In this document: in pieces, positions 17,113 through 25,536 of the stretch
Position numbering within the stretch: the stretch's first letter is position 1
Layout: every line of letters begins with the position of its first letter
NCBI GenBank assembly: GCA_000993615.1
Contig: LBWM01000006.1
Coordinates: forward strand, 24,651 to 88,650
Direction: 5' to 3'
Length of the DNA stretch: 64,000 nucleotides
From: Candidatus Peregrinibacteria bacterium GW2011_GWF2_39_17
Lineage (GTDB): Bacteria > Patescibacteriota > Gracilibacteria > UBA1369 > UBA12473
Position numbers and translations under genes: made by a program
Notes under the pieces: generated by a model
What the model was told of the DNA's origin: nothing
Databases searched by the model: none
What the model saw: only the letters and a program-made list of their open reading frames with translations

Positions 17113-17529
17113 ATGACTGAACCTGATGGGGCACAATGGATAGACAAAGACGCTTTTAAGCCAACTATAACTCTTGCCGCGGTAGAACAAAATTTACGCT
17201 TATTGATTGAGATACGAGAAATGTTTGAAAGGGCGGGATTTAAGAATTACAGACAAAAGCATCCTGGTGAAAATGCCACTCCGTCACATAATGACAGTGA
17301 CCCAGGGAAATCATCCCCTTTGACAACTACTCTCTCATTTATAAAAACAACTGCGACCGGGACAGGGCAAATTCAAACACTAGAAAGAACCAGCTTGCCG
17401 GATTCGTGGCAGATACTAAGTGTAACGGGAAATGAGATCAGTGGTGAGATAATAATTTCTAATCCAAAGTCACTAGCCGAAATGGTGGCTTATTTAAGGG
17501 AAAAACTAGCTAAAATCCACACCTCTTAA
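17113..17529 (+). CDS. Hypothetical protein
   Basis: A 138-residue protein, 53 bp after pilT on the same strand, that I do not recognise. The N-terminal third is helical (LAAVEQNLRLLIEIREMFERAG). The middle is polar and likely flexible (about 45-75). The C-terminal half alternates short strands and ends in a helix (SLAEMVAYLREKLAKIH). There is no signal peptide or membrane segment. Co-transcription with pilT is possible but gives no functional clue. Confidence 0.5.
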   Translation: MTEPDGAQWIDKDAFKPTITLAAVEQNLRLLIEIREMFERAGFKNYRQKHPGENATPSHNDSDPGKSSPLTTTLSFIKTTATGTGQIQTLERTSLPDSWQILSVTGNEISGEIIISNPKSLAEMVAYLREKLAKIHTS

Positions 17530-17622
17530 GCTATACTTCTTCGCCTAAATAATTTCGCCTAGCTTAGGCTTAAAAAAATATTGTAAAATGAATTTAATTT
17601 TATTTACTGACCTCTTTTCCCT

Positions 17623-17841
17623 ATGAAATGCACTTGTTGTCCTGTTCACAAAATTGCCGGAATCCTGATACTAGTTGGCGCACTTAACTGGGGGCTAGTC
17701 GGAGCCTTCAATTTCAACCTTGTCAATGTTTTGGTTGGGGCTTGGCCTATAGTGGAAAGAGTCATTTACATCGTAGTGGGACTTGCGGCTATTGCCATGG
17801 CTTTTATGTGCCAATGCAAGGCTTGTAAAACAGATAAATAA
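17623..17841 (+). CDS. DUF378 family membrane protein
   Basis: A 72-residue protein with two membrane helices: HKIAGILILVGALNWGLVGAF (about 9-29) and VIYIVVGLAAIAMAFM (about 47-62). The GALNWGLVG motif and the overall length are diagnostic of DUF378 (YuzA-like), whose function is unknown. It has Cys pairs at both ends (CTCC near residue 3 and CQCKAC near 63) that could bind metal or form disulfides, which is not typical of the core family. Confidence 0.8.
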   Translation: MKCTCCPVHKIAGILILVGALNWGLVGAFNFNLVNVLVGAWPIVERVIYIVVGLAAIAMAFMCQCKACKTDK

Positions 17842-17897
17842 CAGAAAAACTCTTTCTTCCGTATTTCCAGATTCTTTAGGTTCATTAAGAAATCCCC

Positions 17898-17926
17898 AAA
17901 ACAAAAATTCCACCTCTGCGGTGGAA
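17898..17926 (-). terminator. Intrinsic terminator of tRNA-Ala
   Basis: On the minus strand, 7 bases after the tRNA CCA end, TTCCACC (17926-17920) pairs perfectly with GGTGGAA (17914-17908) around a 5-base loop and is followed by TTTTTGTTTT. Confidence 0.85.
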
Positions 17927-17933
17927 CTAATGA

Positions 17934-18010
<77 letters not shown>

Positions 18011-18035
18011 TTAAACAAAAGAAAAACTTGACGCA

Positions 18036-18064
18036 AGTATACCTGCCTCTTTTTGCTCAAGCAA
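18036..18064 (-). promoter_or_regulatory. tRNA-Ala promoter
   Basis: On the minus strand, TTGCTT (18064-18059), a 17-bp spacer and TATACT (18041-18036) place the start about 18-20 bases before the tRNA 5' end. It is back to back with the promoter of the pilin-like array. Confidence 0.7.
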
Positions 18065-18066
18065 TG

Positions 18067-18095
18067 TTGCTAATTAAGGTTTTTTCTGGTATAAT
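18067..18095 (+). promoter_or_regulatory. Promoter of the five-gene VirB2-like array
   Basis: TTGCTA (18067-18072) and a perfect TATAAT (18090-18095) are 17 bp apart. The array's first ATG is at 18129. Confidence 0.7.
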
Positions 18096-18128
18096 TATAT
18101 GATTTATTGAGCCTGAAATTTACCTTGT

Positions 18129-18605
18129 ATGTTTACTTGTCAAAAATCATTACTAGCTATCTACTTTTTACCATTATTGCTAGGTTTAATTCTCCTTTTC
18201 CCGACAATTAGTTTTGCCCAAGCCGATGCCGATATCCCGACCCCAAGCAATAGCAACGATAATACGATCCCTTTTGACGCAGAATCACTTAATGATTCCG
18301 GCACATTTGACGTGGGCGACATCTTAAGCACCTCTGGCCAAGATCAAACCTATCTTAATGATGAGCATAATTCCCCAATCGTAGCTTTTATTTTAGATGT
18401 TATAAATTTTGTAACCAGAATTATTGGCGCCATTGCCATGATAATGCTTATTTTAGGCGGACTGATGATGATTGTTTCTGAAGGTGATGACACCCGTCTC
18501 CAAAAAGGTAAAGGTCTTTTAGAAACCGCAATTTTTGGCTTAATTATCGTTATGTTTTCTTACATTATCGTTCGTTTTGTCCAATCAATTTTTTACCTTC
18601 AATAA
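18129..18605 (+). CDS. VirB2/TrbC-like two-helix membrane protein 1 (T4SS-pilin-like)
   Basis: A 158-residue protein, the first of five tandem genes with one shared plan: a signal peptide (cleavage after SFAQ, about residue 32), a short polar region, then two membrane helices near the C terminus joined by a charged loop. Here the helices are about 84-118 and 130-155, joined by a SEGDDTRLQKGKG loop. This is the layout of VirB2/TrbC conjugative pilins and of the pilin-like families common in CPR genomes. No VirB4, VirD4 or relaxase gene is present in the window. A surface-filament or channel role is inferred. Confidence 0.65.
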   Translation: MFTCQKSLLAIYFLPLLLGLILLFPTISFAQADADIPTPSNSNDNTIPFDAESLNDSGTFDVGDILSTSGQDQTYLNDEHNSPIVAFILDVINFVTRIIGAIAMIMLILGGLMMIVSEGDDTRLQKGKGLLETAIFGLIIVMFSYIIVRFVQSIFYLQ

Positions 18606-18606
18606 T

Positions 18607-19371
18607 ATGCAAAAAATGCCTTTAGCTTTTGCAAAATCATTTTTAATAACCAGTTGGGTGGGATTAATGTTGCTACTATTGCCCCTTTCCGCCTTAGCCC
18701 AGGAAACCACATCTTCACCTGAAGCTACATCTACGACTACTCCTGCAACGACCACCCCTGATGGGGACAAAAGATACGTCACAAATACGACCTACAGCGG
18801 CTCGAATTGCGACAGCGTGGCCAACAAAAAAACTTTTGAGGAATACACCAAGGGAGTGGCCGAAAACGGCTCCCCTTATATTGCAGTGGAAATGGCTGAA
18901 CCATTATTAGGTATTCAGCAAAAAATCCAAACTGGTAGTATGACCATTAGTGAAGTAGCTTGGAAATTTAATTGTACGGTATCAGATACCACGGTTACTT
19001 ATTCTGATGGCTCCGAGGAACATCTTAAATCTCAAAATATAAGTTTTTATGTTCCCTATGAAAAAAACCCTTCTTGTCCGGCCCCACCCGGAGTACAGTG
19101 CTCTTTAGTGCAAATTTTAAAAGGGACATCCGGTTCTGGACTCATTAAAACCTATATCGCGATTATTTATCGCTGGGCAGCCGGCGTAGTCGGGATTGTG
19201 GCGGTTTTAGTGATCGTGCTTAGTGGCATTCAAATTTCGCTGGACCAAGGCGGAGGGGAAAGTGTTAGCGCTTCGAAGACTAGAATTATGCAGTCTTTAG
19301 CTGCTTTAGCAGTTTTATTTTTGTCAGCCCTTATTTTGTACACTATTAATCCTACTTTTTTCCAAAAATAA
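18607..19371 (+). CDS. VirB2/TrbC-like two-helix membrane protein 2, with a large Cys-containing external segment
   Basis: The ATG at 18607 is chosen because it directly precedes the signal peptide and leaves one base after the previous stop. The product has 254 residues: signal peptide (cleaved after ALAQ, about 32), a ~140-residue exported segment with several Cys (SNCDS, FNCTV, PSCPAP, VQCSL), then two helices (about 188-212 and 226-248) joined by DQGGGESVSASKTR. Members 1, 3, 4 and 5 lack the large insert, so this may be a specialised tip or adhesin subunit of the set. Function is inferred only from plan and position. Confidence 0.62.
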   Translation: MQKMPLAFAKSFLITSWVGLMLLLLPLSALAQETTSSPEATSTTTPATTTPDGDKRYVTNTTYSGSNCDSVANKKTFEEYTKGVAENGSPYIAVEMAEPLLGIQQKIQTGSMTISEVAWKFNCTVSDTTVTYSDGSEEHLKSQNISFYVPYEKNPSCPAPPGVQCSLVQILKGTSGSGLIKTYIAIIYRWAAGVVGIVAVLVIVLSGIQISLDQGGGESVSASKTRIMQSLAALAVLFLSALILYTINPTFFQK

Positions 19372-19372
19372 A

Positions 19373-19915
19373 ATGCCTATCACTAGAAAACAAAAACTGC
19401 TTATCTTTTACCTACTTTTTACTTTAATAGGTATTTATAAAATTGCTGCTTCGAATCACACCATCGAACCATTAATTTTAATCGTATCAGCTCAATCCAC
19501 AACCTCGACCGATTCGTCATCGACAGATAAAGGCGGCACTATCCCCATCATTCCCAAACCGGAATTATTGCCTGGCCCTCCAGAAGAAGCGAATCAAAAT
19601 GCAGTCCAAACCTATTTCCGAGACAACGCCGTTGCCGGCTTTATTCAGGGATTTTTAGGGTTAGTAGCCGGACTTTCACTCATGGGCTTACTAGTGTCCG
19701 GCATTCGCTTTATTGTGGCTTATGGAGAGGAGGAAGGCATTACCGCAGCAAAAAAAACAGCTACCTGGTCAGTGGTTGGTTTTGTAATCACCTTACTCGC
19801 ACTAGCTATTGTTTCAATTATTAACACCTTAGCTTTTCCTAAAAGTGATATTGTTAATCAAACCGGCGAATACACAAAAGATGCCCAAGAAAATATTCAA
19901 TACGAAAATATTTAA
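19373..19915 (+). CDS. VirB2/TrbC-like two-helix membrane protein 3
   Basis: A 180-residue member of the array, one base after the previous gene. It has an N-terminal hydrophobic signal (about 8-36), a Ser/Thr/Pro-rich exported linker, a first helix (about 88-114, GFIQGFLGLVAGLSLMGLLVSG), a YGEEEGITAAKKT loop and a second helix (about 129-152). The acidic-then-AKK loop motif recurs in members 4 and 5. No catalytic residues are visible. Confidence 0.62.
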   Translation: MPITRKQKLLIFYLLFTLIGIYKIAASNHTIEPLILIVSAQSTTSTDSSSTDKGGTIPIIPKPELLPGPPEEANQNAVQTYFRDNAVAGFIQGFLGLVAGLSLMGLLVSGIRFIVAYGEEEGITAAKKTATWSVVGFVITLLALAIVSIINTLAFPKSDIVNQTGEYTKDAQENIQYENI

Positions 19916-19924
19916 TCTCCTTTT

Positions 19925-20392
19925 ATGAGCCTTTTTCTAAAAAAATTAATTATTTATTTCAGTGCAAAAATCATTTTTATCTTTGTAATTTTGAATATTT
20001 TTAATTTTGGACTTTCAGCTTATGCGCTTAACTCCGACAAAACTTGCGATTCTATTAATCTTACGGCTGACGAAAAATTAGAATGTTTATTAGGGACCGA
20101 AAAAGAACTAATACAGGGATCTCCCCAAGGAAAAGCCACTAATACAAATCTCCCCAGTGGAGACCTTATGGGGGATTTTTTACCTTTCTTTATTAACACT
20201 GCCCTTGCCGTGGCGGGAACACTAATTTTTACTGCTTTTTTGTATGCCGGATACCTGCTAGTCTTTGTGAATAACAACGAAGAACAAATAGAGAAAGCAA
20301 AAAAAATCCTTATTTATTCCTTAATTGGAGCCGCGGTTATGGCTATCTCTTACGCTGTAATTTACGGCATTGCTCACTTAGACCTTGATTAA
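19925..20392 (+). CDS. VirB2/TrbC-like two-helix membrane protein 4
   Basis: A 155-residue member, 9 bp after member 3. It has a signal peptide (about 1-37), a Cys pair in the exported part (TCDSIN and LECLLG, which could form a disulfide), a first helix (about 85-115), a NNNEEQIEKAKKI loop and a second helix (about 126-152). The AKKxLxYSLIGAAVMAxSYA pattern is shared with member 5, which supports common descent. Confidence 0.62.
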   Translation: MSLFLKKLIIYFSAKIIFIFVILNIFNFGLSAYALNSDKTCDSINLTADEKLECLLGTEKELIQGSPQGKATNTNLPSGDLMGDFLPFFINTALAVAGTLIFTAFLYAGYLLVFVNNNEEQIEKAKKILIYSLIGAAVMAISYAVIYGIAHLDLD

Positions 20393-20403
20393 AAAAAATC
20401 TTT

Positions 20404-20889
20404 ATGAAAAAAATCTTTCAAAATTTAACTTTAAAATGTCTTACCCTAATCTGGCTATTACTTTTTTTAAGCCCCTGCCTAGTTCAAGCGGCCACTTCTA
20501 TCCCTTCCGATTTACGCCCAGGATATGCCCCCCAGGGCTTTGAAGAGCTTTATGGTGGCAATTCAGATCCAGCCCAAAATTTTGATGACCGCTCGGTTAC
20601 TTATATTTTAGCTGATATTGCGGTAGTCCTGCTCCAGATCGCTGGGGTTTTGACAGTTTATTTTATAATTACCAATGGATTTAACTATGTAAAAGCGTTT
20701 GGCCAGGAGGAAGAAATTCAAAAAGCAAAAAAAGGCCTTACCTGGGCAATTATTGGCCTTTTGGTAGTACTAATGTCTTACGCCATTGTACAAAATATCC
20801 TTAAAATTACGCTTAGTGTTGATACACCAACTACGACTAATACAACCACGACAACTACGCCAAGTACCCCGCCTGCGACAGCACCCTAA
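20404..20889 (+). CDS. VirB2/TrbC-like two-helix membrane protein 5
   Basis: A 161-residue last member of the array. It has a signal peptide (cleaved near VQAA, about 30), a polar segment with YAPQGFEELYGG, a first helix (about 66-96), a GQEEEIQKAKKGL loop, a second helix (about 110-135), and a Thr/Pro-rich C-terminal tail (about 138-161) that is unusual for VirB2. A 5-bp hairpin (CTCAA/TTGAG) follows the gene before the convergent metG, but it has no T tract. Confidence 0.62.
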   Translation: MKKIFQNLTLKCLTLIWLLLFLSPCLVQAATSIPSDLRPGYAPQGFEELYGGNSDPAQNFDDRSVTYILADIAVVLLQIAGVLTVYFIITNGFNYVKAFGQEEEIQKAKKGLTWAIIGLLVVLMSYAIVQNILKITLSVDTPTTTNTTTTTTPSTPPATAP

Positions 20890-20975
20890 AAACCTCAATT
20901 ATACTTGAGTCCCCCCTGGCAACCAGCCATCACGTTCTCTTTAGGCACATTTGATGCTACTTCGCTTTACAAAAG

Positions 20976-22499
20976 CTATTTCAATATCTCTACCCTTGGG
21001 AACAATATTTCCCCCTTTTTAGTTTGCGTACCTGGCTTTAATCGCCCCCATTCACGCAAAGCTAAACCCTCATTTTCTAACTCCTCAACTCCAAGTTGCT
21101 CGCGTATTTTTTGCGAAGTTTGCGGAATGAAAGGCTCTAGCATCCAACTTAATTGACGTAATCCTTCCAAAAGGACATACATCACCTCATTCAATTTTTC
21201 TTTTTCCCCTGCTTTTTCCAAAGCCCAAGGCTTTTCCTCCTCAATATAACGATTACCGGAATTAACGACTGCCCCTATCTCTTCCAAAGCTTGTTTAAGA
21301 TCAAATCTTACCATAAATTGATCCACTGCTTGCCACTTTTGCTGCATAAAGTCTCTGGTTATTTGTCGATTACCTTTGATTGGGATTTTATTCTCATAAT
21401 ATTTTTGATTCATGGCCATCACCCGACTCACTAAATTTCCTAAATTATTAGCCAAATCCGAATCATACACAATTTTAAATCTTTCCTGGTTAAAATCACC
21501 ATCCTCGGTAGTGGGAATTTCTTTTAATAAGTAGAAACGCAAAGCATCAATCCCATATTGTTCAGCTACCACAAAAGGATCCACCACATTACCTAAAGAT
21601 TTACTCATTTTTTGCCCATCAGAGGTAATGAAACCATGAATTAAAATTTGATGAGAAGGTCTTAACCCTGCGGAAAGTAACATCCCCTGCCACATATTTG
21701 ATTGTTGTCTTAAATTATCTTTACCCGCAATTTGGACACCTGGCCAACAAGCGGCAAAATTTTCCTTATCTTCTGGCCATCCTAAAGTGGAAATATAATT
21801 GATTAAAGCATCAAACCAAACGTACATAACATGTTCGTCATCATCGGGGACTGGAATTCCCCAAGGCATTTTATCCTTAAGTCTCGAGATACTAAAATCC
21901 TCCAAACCTTTTTCTGTAAATTTTTTAACCTCCATCAAACGATGAGCAGGCAAAACAAAATCCGGCCTCTCTCGATAAATTTCCAAAAGTGATTTTTGGT
22001 ATCTTGAAAAACGAAAAAAATAATTTTCTTCCTCCATGTTTTCAATTTCCAAATTGGGATGCACCGGACATTTTCCTTCTTCGGATAATTCCGAATCAGT
22101 TTTTTCTAATTCGCAGCCTACGCAATACTTAATTTTATATTTTTTCTTGTAAATATCACCGTTTTTAGCGCAACGCTGCCAAAATTCCTGTGCAGCCTTA
22201 ACATGATGCTCGTCAGTGGTGCGGACAAAATTGGTATAAGAAAGATTTAAGGCTTGTTTTAAGGCATCAAATTTAGCAGCGTACTCATCACAATAGGCCT
22301 TTGGATCTTGTCCATTTTCTTGCGCTTTACGATAAATCTTGAGCCCGTGTTCGTCAGTGCCAGTGTTGAAAAACACTTTCTTGCCAAGTAGGCGTTGATA
22401 GCGGGCAATAGCATCCGCTTGAATAATTTCCAAAGCAAAACCAATATGCGGCTCGGCATTCACATAAGGAAGGGTAGTGGTAATATAAAAAAAACTCAT
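20976..22499 (-). CDS. metG: Methionyl-tRNA synthetase
   Basis: MetRS charges tRNA-Met. The 507-residue protein has the nucleotide-binding N-terminal motif as PHIGF (residues 17-21, the usual fourth residue His replaced by Phe), a zinc-knuckle region with CVGCE (about 127) and a later CPVH, the FVLPAHRLMEVKKF segment, and KMSKS in GQKMSKSLGN (about 298-304). The anticodon-binding helical domain ends the protein, and the C-terminal EMAP-like tRNA-binding domain found in some MetRS is absent. It is convergent with the pilin-like array and probably monocistronic. Confidence 0.96.
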   Translation of the reverse strand: MSFFYITTTLPYVNAEPHIGFALEIIQADAIARYQRLLGKKVFFNTGTDEHGLKIYRKAQENGQDPKAYCDEYAAKFDALKQALNLSYTNFVRTTDEHHVKAAQEFWQRCAKNGDIYKKKYKIKYCVGCELEKTDSELSEEGKCPVHPNLEIENMEEENYFFRFSRYQKSLLEIYRERPDFVLPAHRLMEVKKFTEKGLEDFSISRLKDKMPWGIPVPDDDEHVMYVWFDALINYISTLGWPEDKENFAACWPGVQIAGKDNLRQQSNMWQGMLLSAGLRPSHQILIHGFITSDGQKMSKSLGNVVDPFVVAEQYGIDALRFYLLKEIPTTEDGDFNQERFKIVYDSDLANNLGNLVSRVMAMNQKYYENKIPIKGNRQITRDFMQQKWQAVDQFMVRFDLKQALEEIGAVVNSGNRYIEEEKPWALEKAGEKEKLNEVMYVLLEGLRQLSWMLEPFIPQTSQKIREQLGVEELENEGLALREWGRLKPGTQTKKGEILFPRVEILK

Positions 22500-22557
22500 A
22501 AAAATTAAGATTTAGAATCTTACCTTTCAAGCGCATTACCACTTTAGCATAGCAATT

Positions 22558-23484
22558 CTACTCCGTCTGATACAAGGCGAAATCATAAACCGGCAAAGCG
22601 GAATCTCTCTGCACTTGGACATCAAGACTTTGCAGAGCTCCTCCCAAAATCCCATTTCCTTCAATTAAAGCATATTCACAAGCAGTTTTTTCTGGGACAG
22701 AAAGCTGTATTTTGAGCTCGTTTAATTCCGGCAATTGGACAAGTGGATCCGCTTGATTCGCCAACTCCACCACATTCGTAAGAATTAACGTATTGAATTG
22801 ATGATTTTCCAAAAATTGAATAATCGGGTAATGGGGATCATTGAAAAATGTACCACCACTTTGGCCTTCGTAAAAGTTAGCATCATCTGATTCCTCAAGA
22901 TGATTTGGCGACATACCGCTATCATAAGGCAAAATTCCACTAATTGACTGTGTGGCTCCTCCTCTTATTCCTAAAATTTTCCAACGGAGTACATTCCCGT
23001 TGACTCCTTTAAATTGAGCCTCTGAACGATCCACAAAATAAGCTAAATCAAAATCCTTAATTTCGACTCGACCTAAATTTTCATCCCAGCGAAAAAGTGA
23101 CCAAGAAACCGATTCCTGTAAACCCAAAGATCGCCATTCTTCCGGACGATGAAGACAAGGCACTCTTTCCTCTTGAGCTATTATTTTGTAGGTGGCCTGA
23201 GCCTGATTTTGAGCTCTAAAATTAAAGGACTCTTCTATTTCGAATCCAGATAAATTATTTTCATGATAATACAAACCGCGTTCGATACCGGCCTCGGCCG
23301 CGAAATATGATTTTCCGGCATCAACAACATTGCTCTCAACTCGAATTGAATCCACAATTATTTTGCTCATTCCTAAACCCAAAACCACTAAAAATCCCAT
23401 TAAAAGCAAGGCAATAATCAAAGCACTGGCTTCTGTAGCCATCACCTGCCTAGATAAGGATCTTTTTTTAATTAAATGGTTCAT
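22558..23484 (-). CDS. PilX-like type IV pilus protein
   Basis: A 308-residue protein, last of the minus-strand pilus operon. A basic N terminus (MNHLIKKRSLSRQ) is followed by one long hydrophobic helix (about 17-40, ASALIIALLLMGFLVVLGLGMS), then YFAAEAGIERGLYY. That AAEAG-E motif right after the helix is characteristic of PilX-type minor pilins and related exported proteins. A canonical G/FTLIE processing site is absent. It follows the PilW-like gene by 5 bp. A minor pilin or assembly-priming role is inferred. Confidence 0.65.
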   Translation of the reverse strand: MNHLIKKRSLSRQVMATEASALIIALLLMGFLVVLGLGMSKIIVDSIRVESNVVDAGKSYFAAEAGIERGLYYHENNLSGFEIEESFNFRAQNQAQATYKIIAQEERVPCLHRPEEWRSLGLQESVSWSLFRWDENLGRVEIKDFDLAYFVDRSEAQFKGVNGNVLRWKILGIRGGATQSISGILPYDSGMSPNHLEESDDANFYEGQSGGTFFNDPHYPIIQFLENHQFNTLILTNVVELANQADPLVQLPELNELKIQLSVPEKTACEYALIEGNGILGGALQSLDVQVQRDSALPVYDFALYQTE

Positions 23485-23489
23485 GGTAA

Positions 23490-24197
23490 TTATTTAAAAT
23501 TAACACTATAAACACGGGATGAAACTGTGGTTTGTAACTGAATTTGAGATTTATCAAGATCTAATAAACTTGAAATTCCCTTAGCTTGAATCATCATATT
23601 AACACTAGGTTGATACTGATTGGAGCTTTCAGCGTAGGTATAGGGACTTTTTACAGGACTAACAACAAATTGAATTTTAGTGAGTTGAACTTTATCAGTT
23701 TGAAAAACTTGAAACCCCCGAGCATAGCCTGGTGCCATTATCCAGGAAGAAGCCACGCTATCTCGAACTAATTCGAGTACGGAAAATGACCCATTTTTAA
23801 ATTTATAAACAGTTCGTGTTAAGCCATTAGCGGAAATTAAAACCAAAGTATCAGTATAGGTATTTTGAGGGCCAAGCTGAATACCTAAGCATTCTAAAAG
23901 ATTAGAACTGTAATCCGGGCGTCCATCGGCCCCGTCCTCATAACAATCATAATCAATAGTATAGCGCCGAATATCTTGCGTAACCTTGTCCACTAAAAAT
24001 CGAGCCTCGGCATAAACTTTACGCATTTCCACGGCCCCTCTAAGCGCTCGGCTTAAAAAAAGATAACTAGTAGAAGCGATCCCAATAAAAATAGTAAAAA
24101 TTACCATTCCCACAATAAGTTCCACTAGGGTAAAAGCAGGAAGATTAAGCGCCCTTTGAGGCCTTTTAAAAAGATTTTTTAAATTTCTAAAACGCAT
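23490..24197 (-). CDS. PilW-like type IV prepilin-like protein
   Basis: A 235-residue protein with a prepilin N terminus: a basic leader (MRFRNLKNLFKRPQRALNLPA) and then FTLVELIVGMVIFTIFIG, with processing expected between Ala and Phe and the essential Glu at position +5. After the helix comes RAEx-type sequence, a soluble domain with several Tyr/Asp-rich loops and a DCYEDG...LLECLG Cys pair that may form a disulfide. It lies between the PilV-like and PilX-like genes, the usual order of minor pilins. Confidence 0.78.
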   Translation of the reverse strand: MRFRNLKNLFKRPQRALNLPAFTLVELIVGMVIFTIFIGIASTSYLFLSRALRGAVEMRKVYAEARFLVDKVTQDIRRYTIDYDCYEDGADGRPDYSSNLLECLGIQLGPQNTYTDTLVLISANGLTRTVYKFKNGSFSVLELVRDSVASSWIMAPGYARGFQVFQTDKVQLTKIQFVVSPVKSPYTYAESSNQYQPSVNMMIQAKGISSLLDLDKSQIQLQTTVSSRVYSVNFK

Positions 24198-24221
24198 TTT
24201 AATAATTAAGTTTGGAAAATT

Positions 24222-24812
24222 TTAAATTGGCCCTTTGCGCCAATTAGCTAAATCAGTGCTGACTTCTATCTTTTTTTCTACCCCGTGATCCTCCCAGAAA
24301 ACAACGGCTTTTACCTCAAACCAATCGTGCGCATCAGGGTCATTGCTAATTTGCAAATAGCGGTGAAAATTAGATGGGACACTACTTGCGAAAGAACTGT
24401 CATGCAGATAAAAATTATGTCCAAAGTTATCTTCTACCCTGTAAAGTAAGCTATTAACACTGGCTTCATTTTCCTTATCGCTAAAATAAGCTAATTTCCA
24501 AGGAGAACTGGAATTACCCCTACTTGGCAAATAATCAAGCACATAAAAACCATCTTGATCAAAATTCGTTCCCCAAAAAGAAGCACCAGTATTATAGGTA
24601 TAATTTTGAAGCCAATTGCTATCACGCATGTTTCTCATCCCTTCGAGTCCTTCCTGCGCCAAATAATAAGCAGTAAGCCGGTTGATATTAGCTTGATTGG
24701 CATTAATGGAACTCAAAGTTAAGCTGGTCATGGCTGTTAAAACCACGCTAAGAATAGCGACGCCAATTATGACTTCGATAAGAGTAAAGGCTGAGTTTTT
24801 TCTGATTTTCAT
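24222..24812 (-). CDS. PilV-like type IV prepilin-like protein
   Basis: The ATG at 24812 is preferred: it gives the short leader MKIRKNSA before FTLIEVIIG, the usual prepilin form, and avoids an overlap with the preceding gene (the longer in-frame start at 24875 would overlap it by 20 bp). The product has 196 residues. After the helix comes AYYLAQEGLEGMRNMRD, the AQEGLE motif typical of PilV/PulI-type minor pilins. The C-terminal beta domain has no Cys. It is part of the pil operon. Confidence 0.75.
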   Translation of the reverse strand: MKIRKNSAFTLIEVIIGVAILSVVLTAMTSLTLSSINANQANINRLTAYYLAQEGLEGMRNMRDSNWLQNYTYNTGASFWGTNFDQDGFYVLDYLPSRGNSSSPWKLAYFSDKENEASVNSLLYRVEDNFGHNFYLHDSSFASSVPSNFHRYLQISNDPDAHDWFEVKAVVFWEDHGVEKKIEVSTDLANWRKGPI

Positions 24813-24855
24813 ATCTATTTTAGAAGCTAGCATATTTGGGATTCCAAGTGAAGAA

Positions 24856-25503
24856 TTAAAATGGGCCAGGAGCAATTACAAAATCCGCAGTAGCCGGATA
24901 TAAAGTAACAATCTTAGCTAAAGCCGGACTGTTTTCTCCTCCGTAATTAATACCCATTACTATTTTTTCAACATCCGAAAGTTGAACCATATTTATTCCT
25001 TCGGTTTTATAAATATTAACTTCTCCGGCAGGCGGCATAAATAAAATCCAAAAAGGTAAATTAGGTGGATATTTGATGGTTTTATCCAGGGAATTAACCG
25101 AATCCCAACCTGAAAATTGGACTTCGTTAGCAAATGCCAAGCTCCGATCTGTAAATTCCTGACTTAAATCGCACTCTTTTTGGGGCTCATCCCAATTAAA
25201 ATAGATTAAAGCAGGATTCTTTTTTTCTTGTAACTTTACCCCCCAACACTTAGTCAGAGTTTTCCCCTGCATATCGATGGTTCCGGTGGTTTGAGTTCGG
25301 ACTCTGGCATCTTCAAATAAAGAAGCTAATTGCTCGATACTTACTTCCAATCTTGCTTTTTGAATAGACCGACCATAATCAATTAAGGCGGCTCCACCTA
25401 AAATAGCCAAAATGGTCATTACCAAAATGAGTTCAATTAAAGTAAAAGCCGGAATAGCTTGAGATTTTGAATTAAATTTTGACGATTGCGAAGATATTTT
25501 CAT
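24856..25503 (-). CDS. GspH/FimT-like type IV prepilin-like protein
   Basis: A 215-residue protein with a 19-residue leader and the processing site PA/FTLIELILVMTILAILGG. The following helix contains IEQLASLFEDARVRTQTTG, the GspH/FimT pattern. It is the first prepilin-like gene after pilC (33 bp away) in the operon order pilN-pilO-pilC-gspH-pilV-pilW-pilX. A major-subunit role cannot be excluded, because no other prepilin gene in the window looks like a typical PilA. Confidence 0.75.
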   Translation of the reverse strand: MKISSQSSKFNSKSQAIPAFTLIELILVMTILAILGGAALIDYGRSIQKARLEVSIEQLASLFEDARVRTQTTGTIDMQGKTLTKCWGVKLQEKKNPALIYFNWDEPQKECDLSQEFTDRSLAFANEVQFSGWDSVNSLDKTIKYPPNLPFWILFMPPAGEVNIYKTEGINMVQLSDVEKIVMGINYGGENSPALAKIVTLYPATADFVIAPGPF

Positions 25504-25536
25504 ATCCTAAAATCAAGCTATAAAAAAATCATGCTT

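Noticed and set aside
17551..17577. GCCTA/TAGGC hairpin between the pilT-linked gene and the DUF378 gene as a terminator
   Set aside because: It is followed by an A tract, not a T tract, on the plus strand, and the T tract is on the wrong side for the minus strand.
20905..21156. 83-residue plus-strand frame beside metG
   Set aside because: It overlaps the 3' end of metG antisense, lacks a promoter, and its product looks like a shadow translation.
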